Assembly: GCA_965200925.1 (NCBI GenBank) | Contig: OZ241738.1 | Location: 1,736,001-1,800,000 of the forward strand | From: WTGU01 sp965200925 | GTDB lineage: Bacteria > Pseudomonadota > Alphaproteobacteria > UBA828 | DNA length: 64,000 bases | Direction: 5' to 3' | In this document: positions 1 through 8,487 of the stretch, piece after piece | How the letters are laid out: every line of letters begins with the position of its first letter | How positions within the stretch are numbered: the stretch's first letter is position 1 | Notes under the pieces: model-generated | What the model was told of the DNA's origin: nothing | The model's input: only the letters and a program-made list of their open reading frames with translations | Databases searched by the model: none | Translations under genes and position numbers: made by a program

Positions 1-200
1 CGAGCGACGCGAGCGGCCGCTTCGGCATGGTTGACGTGAAGGTGGTGATGCCCGCGCGCCGGCCGGTTTCGTTGAAGGAGATCAAGGCGGCGCCGGCGCT
101 GCAAGACATGGCGCTCGTGCGCCAGTCGCGCCTTTCCGTAAGCCCCGTCACCCCGGCGGAGTGGAAGCACCTCTGCACCATGGCCGGAATCGCGGCGTAG
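1..200 (+). CDS. EVE domain-containing protein, C-terminal part (partial)
   Basis: The 5' end lies outside the window; the reading frame starts at base 3 and closes with TAG at 198-200, giving about 65 residues. The visible part contains GRFGMVDVK, a run of PVSLKEIK type, and MALVRQSRLSVSPVT before a short tail. This pattern (RFGMVDV, then LVRQSRLSV) is the C-terminal half of EVE domains, small PUA-like proteins thought to bind modified bases. Family assignment is from motif memory. The gene converges on the dsbA-like gene, with a strong inverted repeat between them. Confidence 0.75.
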   Translation, partial: SDASGRFGMVDVKVVMPARRPVSLKEIKAAPALQDMALVRQSRLSVSPVTPAEWKHLCTMAGIAA

Positions 201-232
201 CGCCGCCTCCGGCGCCGGGAGTCCCGTTCAGA

Positions 233-258
233 CTCCCCTCCCTTGGCAGGGAGGGGAG
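233..258. terminator. 10-bp inverted repeat between convergent genes
   Basis: A perfect inverted repeat with arms CTCCCCTCCC and GGGAGGGGAG and a 6-base loop lies between two converging genes. It has no T-tract, so it could be a bidirectional terminator or a copy of a dispersed palindromic repeat. The position favours termination. Confidence 0.45.
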
Positions 259-288
259 CGGATCGCGCTCCCGCGGCGCGGCGACGGG

Positions 289-1098
289 TCAATCCGCCCG
301 CGCGTCGTCCACGATGGCGCGGAACTGCGCCAGCGCCGGCGCGCCGCGCACCACCCGCTCCCCGATGACGAAGCTCGGCGTGGCGGCGATGCCGAGCGCC
401 TCCGCCAGCGCCGCGTTGCGCGCGAGCGTCGCGTCGATAGCGGGATCCGCCATGTCCTGCGCCAAGCGCTCCTCGTCGAGGCCGACGGCGCGGGCCGTCG
501 CGAAGACCCGCGCGTGGTCCAGCGGCTCCTCCGCCGCCATCAGCGCGTCGTGGAACGCCCCGTAGCCGTTCTGTGCCCGCGCGGCCAGCGCGGCGCGCGC
601 CGCCAGGGTCGAGTCCGGCCCCAGGATGGGGAACTCCTTGTAGATCAGGCGCAGGTTGTCGTTTTCCTCCAGCAGCGTATCGAGAACCGGTTTCACGCGC
701 CGGCAGTAGCCGCAGCGGTAATCGAAGAACTCGACCAGCGCGAGCGCGCCTTCGGGGTTGCCGGCGACGGGGGATTCCGGATCGGCGAACAGCGCGTCGC
801 GGTGTTCGCGGATGGCGGCCCGTGCTTGCGCGGCCTCCTCCTCGGCGCGCTTCGCCCTCAGCGCCTGCTCGGCTTCGAGAAGGACTTCCGGATGTTCGAT
901 CAGATACTCGCGGACGATCCGCCGGATGGCCTCGACCGGGAGGCCGTCGGCTGCCGCGCGGGACTCGCACGCGGCGCCGTCGAAATCGCACAGGGTGTCC
1001 GCTGTCGCCGGCTCCCCGGCGAGAGCGGAGCCGGCCAGCGAGAGGGCAAACGCGGCGAGGGTGAAGGCGCAGGAGGACGATCCACGATACCGTTCCAT
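289..1098 (-). CDS. DsbA-family periplasmic thiol:disulfide oxidoreductase
   Basis: This 269-residue protein is probably a periplasmic thioredoxin-fold oxidoreductase acting on exported protein thiols. Residues 1-27 form a signal peptide ending SALA. A helical segment with charged Ala/Glu-rich sequence follows, then the active site FDYRCGYCRRVKP near residue 130 (CxxC = CGYC) and a cis-proline loop ATPSFVIG near residue 240. The N-terminal extension before the thioredoxin core is typical of the Com1/DsbA-like subgroup. Two extra Cys (about residues 37 and 44) lie just after the signal peptide. AAGGAAAG lies about 9 bases before the ATG, supporting this start. The partner oxidase (DsbB-like) is not in the window. 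Confidence 0.85.
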   Translation of the reverse strand: MERYRGSSSCAFTLAAFALSLAGSALAGEPATADTLCDFDGAACESRAAADGLPVEAIRRIVREYLIEHPEVLLEAEQALRAKRAEEEAAQARAAIREHRDALFADPESPVAGNPEGALALVEFFDYRCGYCRRVKPVLDTLLEENDNLRLIYKEFPILGPDSTLAARAALAARAQNGYGAFHDALMAAEEPLDHARVFATARAVGLDEERLAQDMADPAIDATLARNAALAEALGIAATPSFVIGERVVRGAPALAQFRAIVDDARAD

Positions 1099-1187
1099 AT
1101 CTCATCTTTCCTTGCCCGCAGGAGTCGAAACCCCATTTCGGCGGTGCCGAATGCCGCGTGGGATGACCGGCGCTGAGCACGAGGAAC

Positions 1188-1469
1188 TCAATGGACCACT
1201 CCGGGGCAAACGTACAGAATACCACCATCGGGAAAGGCAATGCTCTCGATCAGCGCCACCGACTGTCTGAATTTTCCGTTCTTTGAAATCGCCCGCAGGC
1301 CCTCGACGGGATTCGCTCCGCCGAACTGCCCCCGGCTTGAGAGAATTTTCGAGTCGACGAAGAGGCAGGTTTCAGTTGATGCCAATGCATTCGGCAGCGC
1401 GGCGGCCGGATCGCCCAATGTCAATAACGCAATTAGTAGCGGACCTACGACACTCGGTGATCGCAGCAT
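1188..1469 (-). CDS. Doubtful small secreted protein overlapping the DUF4189-like gene
   Basis: A 93-codon open frame begins inside the last 98 bases of the upstream lipoprotein gene in a different frame. Its first 25 residues resemble a signal peptide (hydrophobic LLIALLTL, then AAALP), followed by a soluble part with two Cys (ETCLF and LYVCP). The stretch is less GC-rich than its surroundings, so chance open frames are less favoured here than elsewhere, but I see no convincing ribosome binding site and recognise no family. It may be a short overlapping gene or the remnant of a longer one. Confidence 0.25.
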   Translation of the reverse strand: MLRSPSVVGPLLIALLTLGDPAAALPNALASTETCLFVDSKILSSRGQFGGANPVEGLRAISKNGKFRQSVALIESIAFPDGGILYVCPGVVH

Positions 1470-2712
1470 TTTGCGCTTCGGTCAGCGTCGAAGCACCGGT
1501 GACAACACGGTAACCTACCCCTCCTCTCGAGAGTACGCCTCTCGCGATAGCATAGCAGGAGTTGGAAGCAGTAGAGATATCACATGCCGTTGCTCCCACA
1601 CTCCTACAGTACGCCGAGACCGCGGCGCGGGCCGAAGACTCAGACTGGCCATGAACATTCCCAGATGTATACCATCCACCATCAGAAGGCGACGTGAGAT
1701 ATAGAGCAATCGCATACCAAGTTTGAACGCTTGGCGCGGGAGCCGGAGCGGGGATTGGCGCGGGAGCCGGAGCGGGGGAAGGTGTGCCTCCTGCTCCGGG
1801 GACGGAACAGCTTCCACCAGCAGGACCGATCGTCACCAGCAAACGTGCATCGCTCCCGGTATTGGCATCATGCCTCCATTCCTGGACCTCACCGGCGTCG
1901 TCCCCACGGCCCGTTATCCGAAGGGAACCGGTGTTGGGCGAGCTACTACCCTCGTTGAGCGCGAGAAAACCAATTTGATTTTGCCCCGATCGCACGGGCA
2001 CTACTCGACACTGCCATCTGTTGAAGATCTCGCCAGAAAATGCGACGTTTCCATTAATGGACACTCGTACTTGGTCACCATCCTCCGCGGCGTGATCTCT
2101 GACGCACACTTCCGCTTCCACGGGGCATGACGAAGGTATGGTAGTGGAAATATCCTGAATTCGCCTCTCGCCTCCCGGCGTGGGAGCAGGGGTGGAACTG
2201 GACCGTGGGGCTATCGCGCTCGCTTGTCCGGCCGCGGGAGAGGACCCGCCAGTGTAACAAGTCGCAGAGGAAGAGCCGTTGCTAGCTATGTTGATTTGGC
2301 AGGTTTGGCCCCCCGCCGCACGGCAGGCCGCGATCGCCTTGGTCGAGGCGTCGGTTTTGGACGGACCCCATTCTACACCGGCCCTGTTTCTGTCAGCATT
2401 CATGGCAAGCGCCCCGCAGGCGTTGCGGACCCATAGAACTTCCCGGCAGTTGGTGCCTCCGAAGCCTAAACATGCGGCCACGGCTGCGGTGCGAGTCGAG
2501 GATCGACTGTCTCCAGTTCGTATCGCCCAAGCGTAGTTTCTGCCGACAGCATACGAGATATAACGATCCGGCTTTGGCGTGGGAGCCGGAGTGACCTGCA
2601 CCTCATTCTTCTTCGGCGCCGGATCGCCACCGCCGCCGCCGCACGCCGCCAGCCCGAGGAGGGCGAGGCCACAGACGAATACCGACAGTCCCTTCAACAC
2701 ACTCCAGTTCAT
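1372..2712 (-). CDS. Lipoprotein with two DUF4189-like domains
   Basis: This 446-residue exported protein has a signal peptide and a lipobox-like LGLAAC with Cys24, then a glycine run. Two related cysteine-rich modules follow: about residues 52-155 and 332-446, each with paired Cys and a YAIA/YAWAI-type opening typical of DUF4189. Between them, about residues 185-300, is a beta-rich module (VCVRDHAAEDGDQVRV, then IGFLALNEGSSSPN) seen in secreted bacterial proteins. Pro-Ala linkers join the parts (PAPAPAPIPAPAP). GGGAG lies 8 bases before the ATG. Base composition is clearly lower in GC than the flanking genes, suggesting transfer or relaxed selection. Function is unknown; a surface or periplasmic role is inferred. 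Confidence 0.7.
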   Translation of the reverse strand: MNWSVLKGLSVFVCGLALLGLAACGGGGGDPAPKKNEVQVTPAPTPKPDRYISYAVGRNYAWAIRTGDSRSSTRTAAVAACLGFGGTNCREVLWVRNACGALAMNADRNRAGVEWGPSKTDASTKAIAACRAAGGQTCQINIASNGSSSATCYTGGSSPAAGQASAIAPRSSSTPAPTPGGERRIQDISTTIPSSCPVEAEVCVRDHAAEDGDQVRVSINGNVAFSGEIFNRWQCRVVPVRSGQNQIGFLALNEGSSSPNTGSLRITGRGDDAGEVQEWRHDANTGSDARLLVTIGPAGGSCSVPGAGGTPSPAPAPAPIPAPAPAPSVQTWYAIALYLTSPSDGGWYTSGNVHGQSESSARAAVSAYCRSVGATACDISTASNSCYAIARGVLSRGGVGYRVVTGASTLTEAQNAAITECRRSATNCVIDIGRSGRRAAECIGIN

Positions 2713-2772
2713 TGACGTCTCCCGGGCGTTTCCTGCGCGCAGTCGCGCGGGCTTGTTCGTAGGACTCGTGCG

Positions 2773-4131
2773 TCAGTTCGCGAGGGCGGTTTCGCTCGCG
2801 AGGGAAATTCCGATGGCCAAGGTCCGGGGGGACCGCAACTCGGCGTTGTGCAACAGCCGGACGGTCGCTTCGGCGCGCGTCTCGCCCCGCGCGATCGTCA
2901 CCTCCACCGGCTCGTCCATGAAGTCCTCGCCCGCCACCGCGGGGTCGTCGCCGCTCCCCGGCGCGAGGCGCAGAACGAGGCGGAGATCCGCCGACAGCGC
3001 GGCGGGAATCGAAACCTCCACCTCCACGTCGCCACCGCTCGCCACTTCGTCCTGGAGGAACGCCACGGCGATGGCGCCTGCCCGCGCCAGGGCCGCCGGC
3101 GACAGGACACGCTCAATGGTCCGCAGCCGCTCCACGTTCTCCACTGGGCGCCACATGTCCGCCGGCGTGTCGGCGGCGACCCCCAGGGCGCCGAGACCCT
3201 CCCACCGCGGCGCGGCCTTGCGCCCGCCGCCCAACGGAACGTTCACGCCCAGGCGGGCGGTGACCGATTCGCCCGAAAGGCCGGAGGCCCACCCCGTCCG
3301 CAGCCCGAGCCAGGGATGCGGGCGCCAGCCGAGGCCGAAACGGCTCTCCAGGCTCTCCCGCCCGGCGCCGTCGTTCTCCCAACGTGCGAGCGCCGCGTCC
3401 GCGGAAAGGGTCGTCGTCACGTCCAGGCGCAGGCCCAGTTCCGTCCCGCCCAGCGGGCGCTCCTCGTAGCCCGGCCGGCCCGGCAGCCAATCCGTCACCG
3501 GCGTGAAGTGCTGGAGCCAGCCGCTGCCCCAACGCCCGGCGTAATCCAGCCCCGTCGCCAGCCGCTGATGCCCGCGCTCCAGGTTCTCCTGGAGAAGGGT
3601 CGAGAAGCCGAGGACGTCCGCCCCCGGCTCGTCGGAAAGCGCGAAGCGCCAGGCCGTGCCGTAGCGCAGGTCGTTGCGGCGGAAGCCCTCACTGTCCCGC
3701 CAGCGGGTCAGGCCCTGTTGCAGGAACAGCGCGTTCTGCTGCACGCCCTCCGCCGAACGCCCGGCGGCGAAGCTCAGCGGGATCACCGCGTCCAGGTTCC
3801 CGGCCACGCCCTCGCCGAAGGGCGACCAGGAGAGCCGATGCACGAAGCGGAAGTTCTCGCCGAACAGCGCTCGGCCCTGTTCGCCGACCAGATGCGCCGC
3901 TTCGTCGGCGACGATGCTGCCCAGCCTGTCCGCGAGGCAGTGCGCGCCGACCGAGAACCCGCCCTCGAACGTCTCCCCGCACCCCGTCGCGCCGTCCCAC
4001 ACCCAGGACGGAATCGAGTCGGCATCCGCGGCTTGCGCCGCCGCACCGCCGAGAGCAAGGGCGGACGCGGCCGCGAGCGCCGGGCCGAGTCGCGCGGCAC
4101 GGCGGGAGGATCGATTCGCGAAGAACGACAT
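2773..4131 (-). CDS. Invasin/inverse-autotransporter-like beta-barrel protein with Calx-beta-like tail
   Basis: From the chosen ATG the protein has 452 residues. Residues 1-34 are a signal peptide (positive start, Ala-rich core, ending AQA). About residues 75-300 alternate aromatic and polar strands, with FRFVHRLSWSPFG, YGTAWRFALSD and LGLRTGWASGLSG, resembling the outer-membrane barrel of intimin/invasin proteins. The last 100 residues (about 350-452) contain the pattern PVEVTIARGETRAEATVRL, like a Calx-beta strand pair. No passenger repeats follow, so it is short for an invasin. GAGAGGAGG 8 bases before 4131 decides the start, although ATGs at 4155 and 4194 are in frame. Barrel assignment is by pattern only. 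Confidence 0.6.
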   Translation of the reverse strand: MSFFANRSSRRAARLGPALAAASALALGGAAAQAADADSIPSWVWDGATGCGETFEGGFSVGAHCLADRLGSIVADEAAHLVGEQGRALFGENFRFVHRLSWSPFGEGVAGNLDAVIPLSFAAGRSAEGVQQNALFLQQGLTRWRDSEGFRRNDLRYGTAWRFALSDEPGADVLGFSTLLQENLERGHQRLATGLDYAGRWGSGWLQHFTPVTDWLPGRPGYEERPLGGTELGLRLDVTTTLSADAALARWENDGAGRESLESRFGLGWRPHPWLGLRTGWASGLSGESVTARLGVNVPLGGGRKAAPRWEGLGALGVAADTPADMWRPVENVERLRTIERVLSPAALARAGAIAVAFLQDEVASGGDVEVEVSIPAALSADLRLVLRLAPGSGDDPAVAGEDFMDEPVEVTIARGETRAEATVRLLHNAELRSPRTLAIGISLASETALAN

Positions 4132-4152
4132 GGCCGGGGCCTCCTCTCGCTT

Positions 4153-4199
4153 CATGAAGAGGCCCCATGAAGAGGCCCCATGAAGAGGCCCCATGAAGG
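4153..4199 (-). repeat. 13-bp tandem repeat with an ATG per unit in a 5' leader
   Basis: Three full copies plus a partial fourth of ATGAAGAGGCCCC (plus strand) stand head to tail from 4154. On the minus strand each junction supplies an ATG, at 4155, 4168, 4181 and 4194. Two are in frame with the barrel gene starting at 4131 and two are out of frame. Because 13 is not a multiple of 3, each gain or loss of a unit changes which upstream ATGs are in frame. Confidence 0.9.
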
Positions 4200-4207
4200 T
4201 TGGGTCC

Positions 4208-4237
4208 AGGGTATCGCCGGCCCGCCGGGCGCGTCAA
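4208..4237 (-). promoter_or_regulatory. Predicted sigma70-type promoter of the barrel gene
   Basis: On the minus strand TTGACG (4237-4232) and TACCCT (4213-4208) are separated by 18 bases. Transcription would begin near 4201, placing the whole 13-bp repeat in the 5' leader. The -10 is poor, so this is a moderate prediction. Confidence 0.35.
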
Positions 4238-4265
4238 GCGAAAAATTTCAGAAAATTCGGCAGGC

Positions 4266-5303
4266 TCAGGAGCGGGCGGCGTGGGCGACGTCGAAGAGGG
4301 CCTGCCAGCAGATGCCCTCGGGCGTGCCACCGGCGATCTTGCAGTCGCGCTCGGCGGCGGTCAGGAGGCGCAGGGCGCGGGCCGCGCGGGCGCTGGACCA
4401 GCGCGCCATCTCCTCGGCGAAGACCGGACGCTCCCGCGGATAGACCGGGGGCCGCAAGGCGCCCATGGCCTGGGCCGGGGCGTCGCCCCGCTCCAGCGCG
4501 GCCGTCGCCAGATGGAGGCGCATCAGCCGGCGGGCGGCGGCGCGCAGGACGGCGACCGGTTGGGCGCCGCCGTAGAACGCCCGCGCCAGCGCCCGGTCGA
4601 GCCGCTCGAGGTCACCGGCCGCCGCCAAGCGCGCGATCGAATCGGCAGCGGCAATGGCGGCGTCGCCGACGCACGCCCGGGCGACCTCCATCGTCAGCGC
4701 GCCGTCCTCCCGTCCGGCGCCGCCCAGATAGACGGAAAGCTTCTCGATCTCGTTCTCGATCTGGCGGCTGTCGCTGCCCAGGCGCTCGGCGAGCCAGCCG
4801 ACGGTCTCGGGCTCGACCGCAAGGCCGCGCCGGGCGCAGAGAGTCTCGATCAGCTTGGCGGCACTGCCCGCGTTTTCGTCGTAGCAGGGGAGCGTGGCCA
4901 GGCTCTTCTCCCGTTCGCACAGCAGCCTGAGGCGGGAGCGCGGGGTGAGCGGGCCGGCCTCGGCAACCACCAGGCTATCTGTGGCAGGGAGGGCGAGGCA
5001 TGTCTGGAAAGCCGGCACGAGGGAATCGGTGACGCCGCGCAGGCGGACGACGCGCCGGCCGCCGGTGAACGAAAGCGCCGCCGCCTCGTCCGCCAAGCGG
5101 CCCGGCTCGTCGCGCAGCGCCGCCGCGCCGAGGGTTGTCACACGGAACGGATCGTCCGCATCCTCGGCGACGGCGCGCACGCAGGCCTCGGCGCGCGCCC
5201 GCACCAAGCCTTCGTTTGCGCCGTAGATCAGCACCAGCCGGATGCCGGCGTCCGGGGCCGCGCAGAAGCGGTCGGCGCGCGCCGGCGCGATCTTCACGAG
5301 CAC
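4266..5303 (-). CDS. holA: DNA polymerase III subunit delta
   Basis: The product (345 residues) is the clamp-loader delta subunit, which opens the beta sliding clamp. It has the usual family length and opening, with VLIYGANEGLVRARAEAC at about residue 27, where HolA proteins carry the degenerate P-loop (YGxNEGL). The later segment LGSDSRQIENEIEKLSVYLG at about 180 is the conserved family block. It follows lptE by 31 bases and leuS before that, the order common in Alphaproteobacteria. It is probably expressed from the same transcript as leuS. Confidence 0.92.
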   Translation of the reverse strand: MLVKIAPARADRFCAAPDAGIRLVLIYGANEGLVRARAEACVRAVAEDADDPFRVTTLGAAALRDEPGRLADEAAALSFTGGRRVVRLRGVTDSLVPAFQTCLALPATDSLVVAEAGPLTPRSRLRLLCEREKSLATLPCYDENAGSAAKLIETLCARRGLAVEPETVGWLAERLGSDSRQIENEIEKLSVYLGGAGREDGALTMEVARACVGDAAIAAADSIARLAAAGDLERLDRALARAFYGGAQPVAVLRAAARRLMRLHLATAALERGDAPAQAMGALRPPVYPRERPVFAEEMARWSSARAARALRLLTAAERDCKIAGGTPEGICWQALFDVAHAARS

Positions 5304-5334
5304 CCTCCGGCGGGGCGTGGGGAGCGCCGCCGGC

Positions 5335-5856
5335 TCATCGCGTGAAGTGGACGAGGATCAGCGAGCGGATTTTGTCGCTCAGCAGCCGCGCCGTCTTGCG
5401 CGCCGCGTCCCGTTCCGCGACGACGGCATCGAATTGCGAATCGGTGATGTTGAAGCCGTTGACCGCCTGGGCCGTGCCGCCGAAGACGGCCTTCCCCGCC
5501 TTGTCCGCGAGCGTGAATTCGGCGCGGAGCGTCAGGTTGTAGCGGGTGGCGCGGTCGTCGGGCTGGACCAGGAGCCGCGTGGTGCTGCGTTCCACGGCGA
5601 AGGTCAGCCGGTAGTCCGGGCGCACCGGCGGCCCGTCCGGGGTCAGGCTGTCGATCAGATGATTGCGCACGACATGCGCGATGCGGTCGCGCACCGGCGC
5701 GATCTCGATCGCTGCCGCGTGGACGCGCGGCCCGTCCCCACCGCGGGCGCCATACAGCGGCTCGAAACCGCAGGCAGCCAGGGCGAGGGGGGCGAGGAGC
5801 GCGGCGGCCGTGAACGCCGGCGCCGCGCACCGGACGCGCGCGTCAGGTGACGACAT
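5335..5856 (-). CDS. lptE: LPS-assembly lipoprotein LptE
   Basis: This 173-residue outer-membrane lipoprotein would plug the LptD barrel and help deliver lipopolysaccharide. A signal peptide ends in the lipobox LALAAC, followed by GFEPLYG, the hallmark of alphaproteobacterial LptE. The body is short alternating strands and helices, matching the family's two-layer fold. The start overlaps the leuS end by 14 bases, implying translational coupling. Sequence conservation in this family is low, so the call rests on the GFEPLYG motif, the lipobox and the leuS-lptE-holA order. Confidence 0.88.
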   Translation of the reverse strand: MSSPDARVRCAAPAFTAAALLAPLALAACGFEPLYGARGGDGPRVHAAAIEIAPVRDRIAHVVRNHLIDSLTPDGPPVRPDYRLTFAVERSTTRLLVQPDDRATRYNLTLRAEFTLADKAGKAVFGGTAQAVNGFNITDSQFDAVVAERDAARKTARLLSDKIRSLILVHFTR

Positions 5857-8428
5857 TGACGATCCGCCCCGGCACGACGACCACCCGGCGCACGGCGCGC
5901 CCAGCCAGCGCCCGCCGCACGGCGCCTTCCGCCAGCGCCGCGCTCTCCGCTTCCGCCTCGTCGTGGCCTGCGCGCAGCGCGATCGTCGCCCGCTTCCTGC
6001 CGTCCACCTGCACCGCGACGATCACCGTGTCGTCGGCGAGCAGCGCGGCCTCCGGCTCCGGCCAGGGCTCGCGCGCGAGCCAGCTCTCGCGGCCCAGGCG
6101 GCGCCACATCTCCTCGGCCAGATGGGGCGTCATCGGGCCGATCAGCCGGGCCGCGGTCTCCAGCCCCTCGCGCAGGACTGGGCCGGCGCCGGGCGCCTCT
6201 TCGACCGCCGCGAGGGCGTTCGTCAACGCGCGGATCCGCGCCACCGCGCGGTTGAAGCGGAAGCGCTCCAGATCCTCCGTCACGCCGGCGATGGTCCGGT
6301 GGATCGTCTTGCGCAGCGCGCGCATTGGCCCGGCGAGGGACTCGCGGGCCGGCGCGGGGAACGACGGCGGCAGGGCGACCGGCGGCGCCTCCACCAGCCG
6401 CCAGAGCGACGCGATGTAGCGCCAGGCGCCCTTGACGCCGGTGTCGCTCCACTCCAGGTCGCGCTCGGGCGGGCTGTCAGACAACATGAAGAGCCGCGCC
6501 GTGTCCGCGCCGTAGGTCTGGATGAGCGCCTCCGGATCGACGGTGTTGCGCTTCGACTTGCTCATCGCCTCGGAGCGGCCGGTGACGACGGGCCGCCCGT
6601 CCTCGCGCGCGACCATGCCGCCGCCGGGGCCGGATTCGACCTCGTCCGGGTAGTACCAGCGGCCTTCCCGGTCGCGGTAGGTCTCGTGGCACACCATCCC
6701 CTGGGTGAAGAGGCCGGCGAACGGCTCGTCGATGGAGAGATGACCGCAGCGTTTCAGCGCCTTGGTGACGAAACGGGCATAGAGAAGGTGGAGCACCGCA
6801 TGTTCGATCCCGCCGATGTACTGGTCGACCGGAAGCCACGGCCCGACCTCCCCTTCGGGCAGGGGGGTGTCCGCGCGGGCGGCGCAGAACCGCGCGAAAT
6901 ACCAGGAGGAATCGACGAAGGTGTCCATGGTGTCGGTATCCCGCCGCGCGGCGGCGGCGCAGCGCGGGCAGGACGTGCGCTTCCAGGACGGGTGATGTTC
7001 GAGCGGGTTGCCGGGGGAATCGAAGCGCACATCCTCCGGCAGGCGCACCGGGAGAGATTCCCGCGGCACCGGCACGATGCCGCAGGAGTCGCAATGGACC
7101 ATCGGGATCGGGCAGCCCCAGTAGCGCTGGCGCGAGATGCCCCAGTCGCGCAGGCGGTAGCTGACGGCGGCCGCGCCGGCGCCCCGCTCGGCCAGGGCGG
7201 CGATCGCTCGCTCCTTGGCCCGGGCGACGGGAAGCCCGTCGAGGAAATCCGAGTTGATGGCCGTGCCGTCGCCCGTATAGGCCTCGTCGCCGATCGCGAC
7301 GCTCTCCGGATTCTGGCCGGGCGGGCACACCACCGGGATGACGGGGAGGCCGTGGCCATGCGCGAATTCGAGGTCGCGCTGGTCGTGCGCCGGGCAGCCG
7401 AAAATCGCGCCGGTGCCGTATTCCATGAGAACGAAATTCGCGACATAGAGCGGCATCGTCCGCTCGGGGACGAAGGGATGGCGGACCCGGAGGCCGGTAT
7501 CGTGGCCGCGTTTCTCGCCCGCCTCGATCTCGCGCGCACCGGTGCCGGCGCGGTTGCACGCGGCGACGAAGGTGGCCAGTGCCGGATCGGCTTCGGCGAG
7601 CGCGGTCGCCAGCGGGTGGTTGGGCGAAAGGGCGCAGAACGACGCGCCGAACAGGGTGTCGGGGCGGGTGGTGAAGACCTCCAGCGCCTCGTCCCGGCCC
7701 TCGATGGGGAACAGCACGCGCGCGCCTTCCGACCGCCCGATCCAGTTGCGCTGCATCAGCCGCACCTTCTCCGGCCAGCGCGGCAGCGCGTCGAGGGCGG
7801 CGAGAAGCTCGTCGGCGAAGCGGGTGATGCGCAGAAACCATTGCGCCAGACGGCGCTTCTCGACCGGCGCGCCCGAACGCCAGCCGCGTCCGTCGATGAC
7901 TTGCTCGTTGGCCAGCACCGTCAGGTCGACCGGATCCCAATTGACCCACGACTCCTTGCGCTCGACCAGCCCGGCCTCGAAGAAATCGAGGAACAGAGCC
8001 TGCTGGTGCGCGTAATAGCCCGGGTGGCAGGTGGCGAATTCGCGCTCCCAGTCGATCGAGAGCCCCATCATGCGCAGCTGCCCGCGCATGGTGGCGATGT
8101 TGGCGTAGGTCCACTCGGCCGGGTGGACGCCCCGCTCGAAGGCCGCGTTCTCCGCCGGCAGGCCGAAGGCGTCCCAACCCATCGGATGGAGCACGTCGTA
8201 GCCGCGCGCGCGTTTGTAGCGCGCGACCACGTCCCCCATGGTGTAGTTGCGCACGTGGCCCATGTGGATGCGGCCGGAGGGATACGGAAACATCTCGAGG
8301 ACGTAATAGGTCGGGCGGCCGTCGCCGCGCGCCGCCTTGAACAGGCCCGCGTCCTCCCAGGCGGCCTGCCACCTGGCCTCGACCGCGCGCGCGTCGTAAC
8401 GCCCGCCCGCCGCCTCGCGGTCGCTCAT
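5843..8428 (-). CDS. leuS: Leucyl-tRNA synthetase
   Basis: This class I synthetase charges tRNA-Leu. From 8428 it has 861 residues, normal for the family. FPYPSGRIHMGHVRNY near residue 50 carries the HIGH signature (HMGH). The CP1 editing domain is visible at about 220-420 (TTRPDTLFGASF). The KMSKS loop reads SEAMSKSKRN near 615, with Ala instead of the usual first Lys. The anticodon-binding domain fills the C-terminus. I chose MSDREAAGG at 8428 because similarity begins right after it; an in-frame ATG at 8458 would add 10 residues, and neither has a good Shine-Dalgarno sequence. Confidence 0.95.
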   Translation of the reverse strand: MSDREAAGGRYDARAVEARWQAAWEDAGLFKAARGDGRPTYYVLEMFPYPSGRIHMGHVRNYTMGDVVARYKRARGYDVLHPMGWDAFGLPAENAAFERGVHPAEWTYANIATMRGQLRMMGLSIDWEREFATCHPGYYAHQQALFLDFFEAGLVERKESWVNWDPVDLTVLANEQVIDGRGWRSGAPVEKRRLAQWFLRITRFADELLAALDALPRWPEKVRLMQRNWIGRSEGARVLFPIEGRDEALEVFTTRPDTLFGASFCALSPNHPLATALAEADPALATFVAACNRAGTGAREIEAGEKRGHDTGLRVRHPFVPERTMPLYVANFVLMEYGTGAIFGCPAHDQRDLEFAHGHGLPVIPVVCPPGQNPESVAIGDEAYTGDGTAINSDFLDGLPVARAKERAIAALAERGAGAAAVSYRLRDWGISRQRYWGCPIPMVHCDSCGIVPVPRESLPVRLPEDVRFDSPGNPLEHHPSWKRTSCPRCAAAARRDTDTMDTFVDSSWYFARFCAARADTPLPEGEVGPWLPVDQYIGGIEHAVLHLLYARFVTKALKRCGHLSIDEPFAGLFTQGMVCHETYRDREGRWYYPDEVESGPGGGMVAREDGRPVVTGRSEAMSKSKRNTVDPEALIQTYGADTARLFMLSDSPPERDLEWSDTGVKGAWRYIASLWRLVEAPPVALPPSFPAPARESLAGPMRALRKTIHRTIAGVTEDLERFRFNRAVARIRALTNALAAVEEAPGAGPVLREGLETAARLIGPMTPHLAEEMWRRLGRESWLAREPWPEPEAALLADDTVIVAVQVDGRKRATIALRAGHDEAEAESAALAEGAVRRALAGRAVRRVVVVPGRIVNVVT

Positions 8429-8487
8429 CCGTCCCGCGTCGGAGAGCGGCGTTCCCATGACGCGCGAAGAACGACGCCGGGCGCCGT

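Noticed and set aside
4153..4199. CRISPR-like array
   Set aside because: The 13-bp units are contiguous, with no spacers and no cas genes nearby. No CRISPR array was seen elsewhere.
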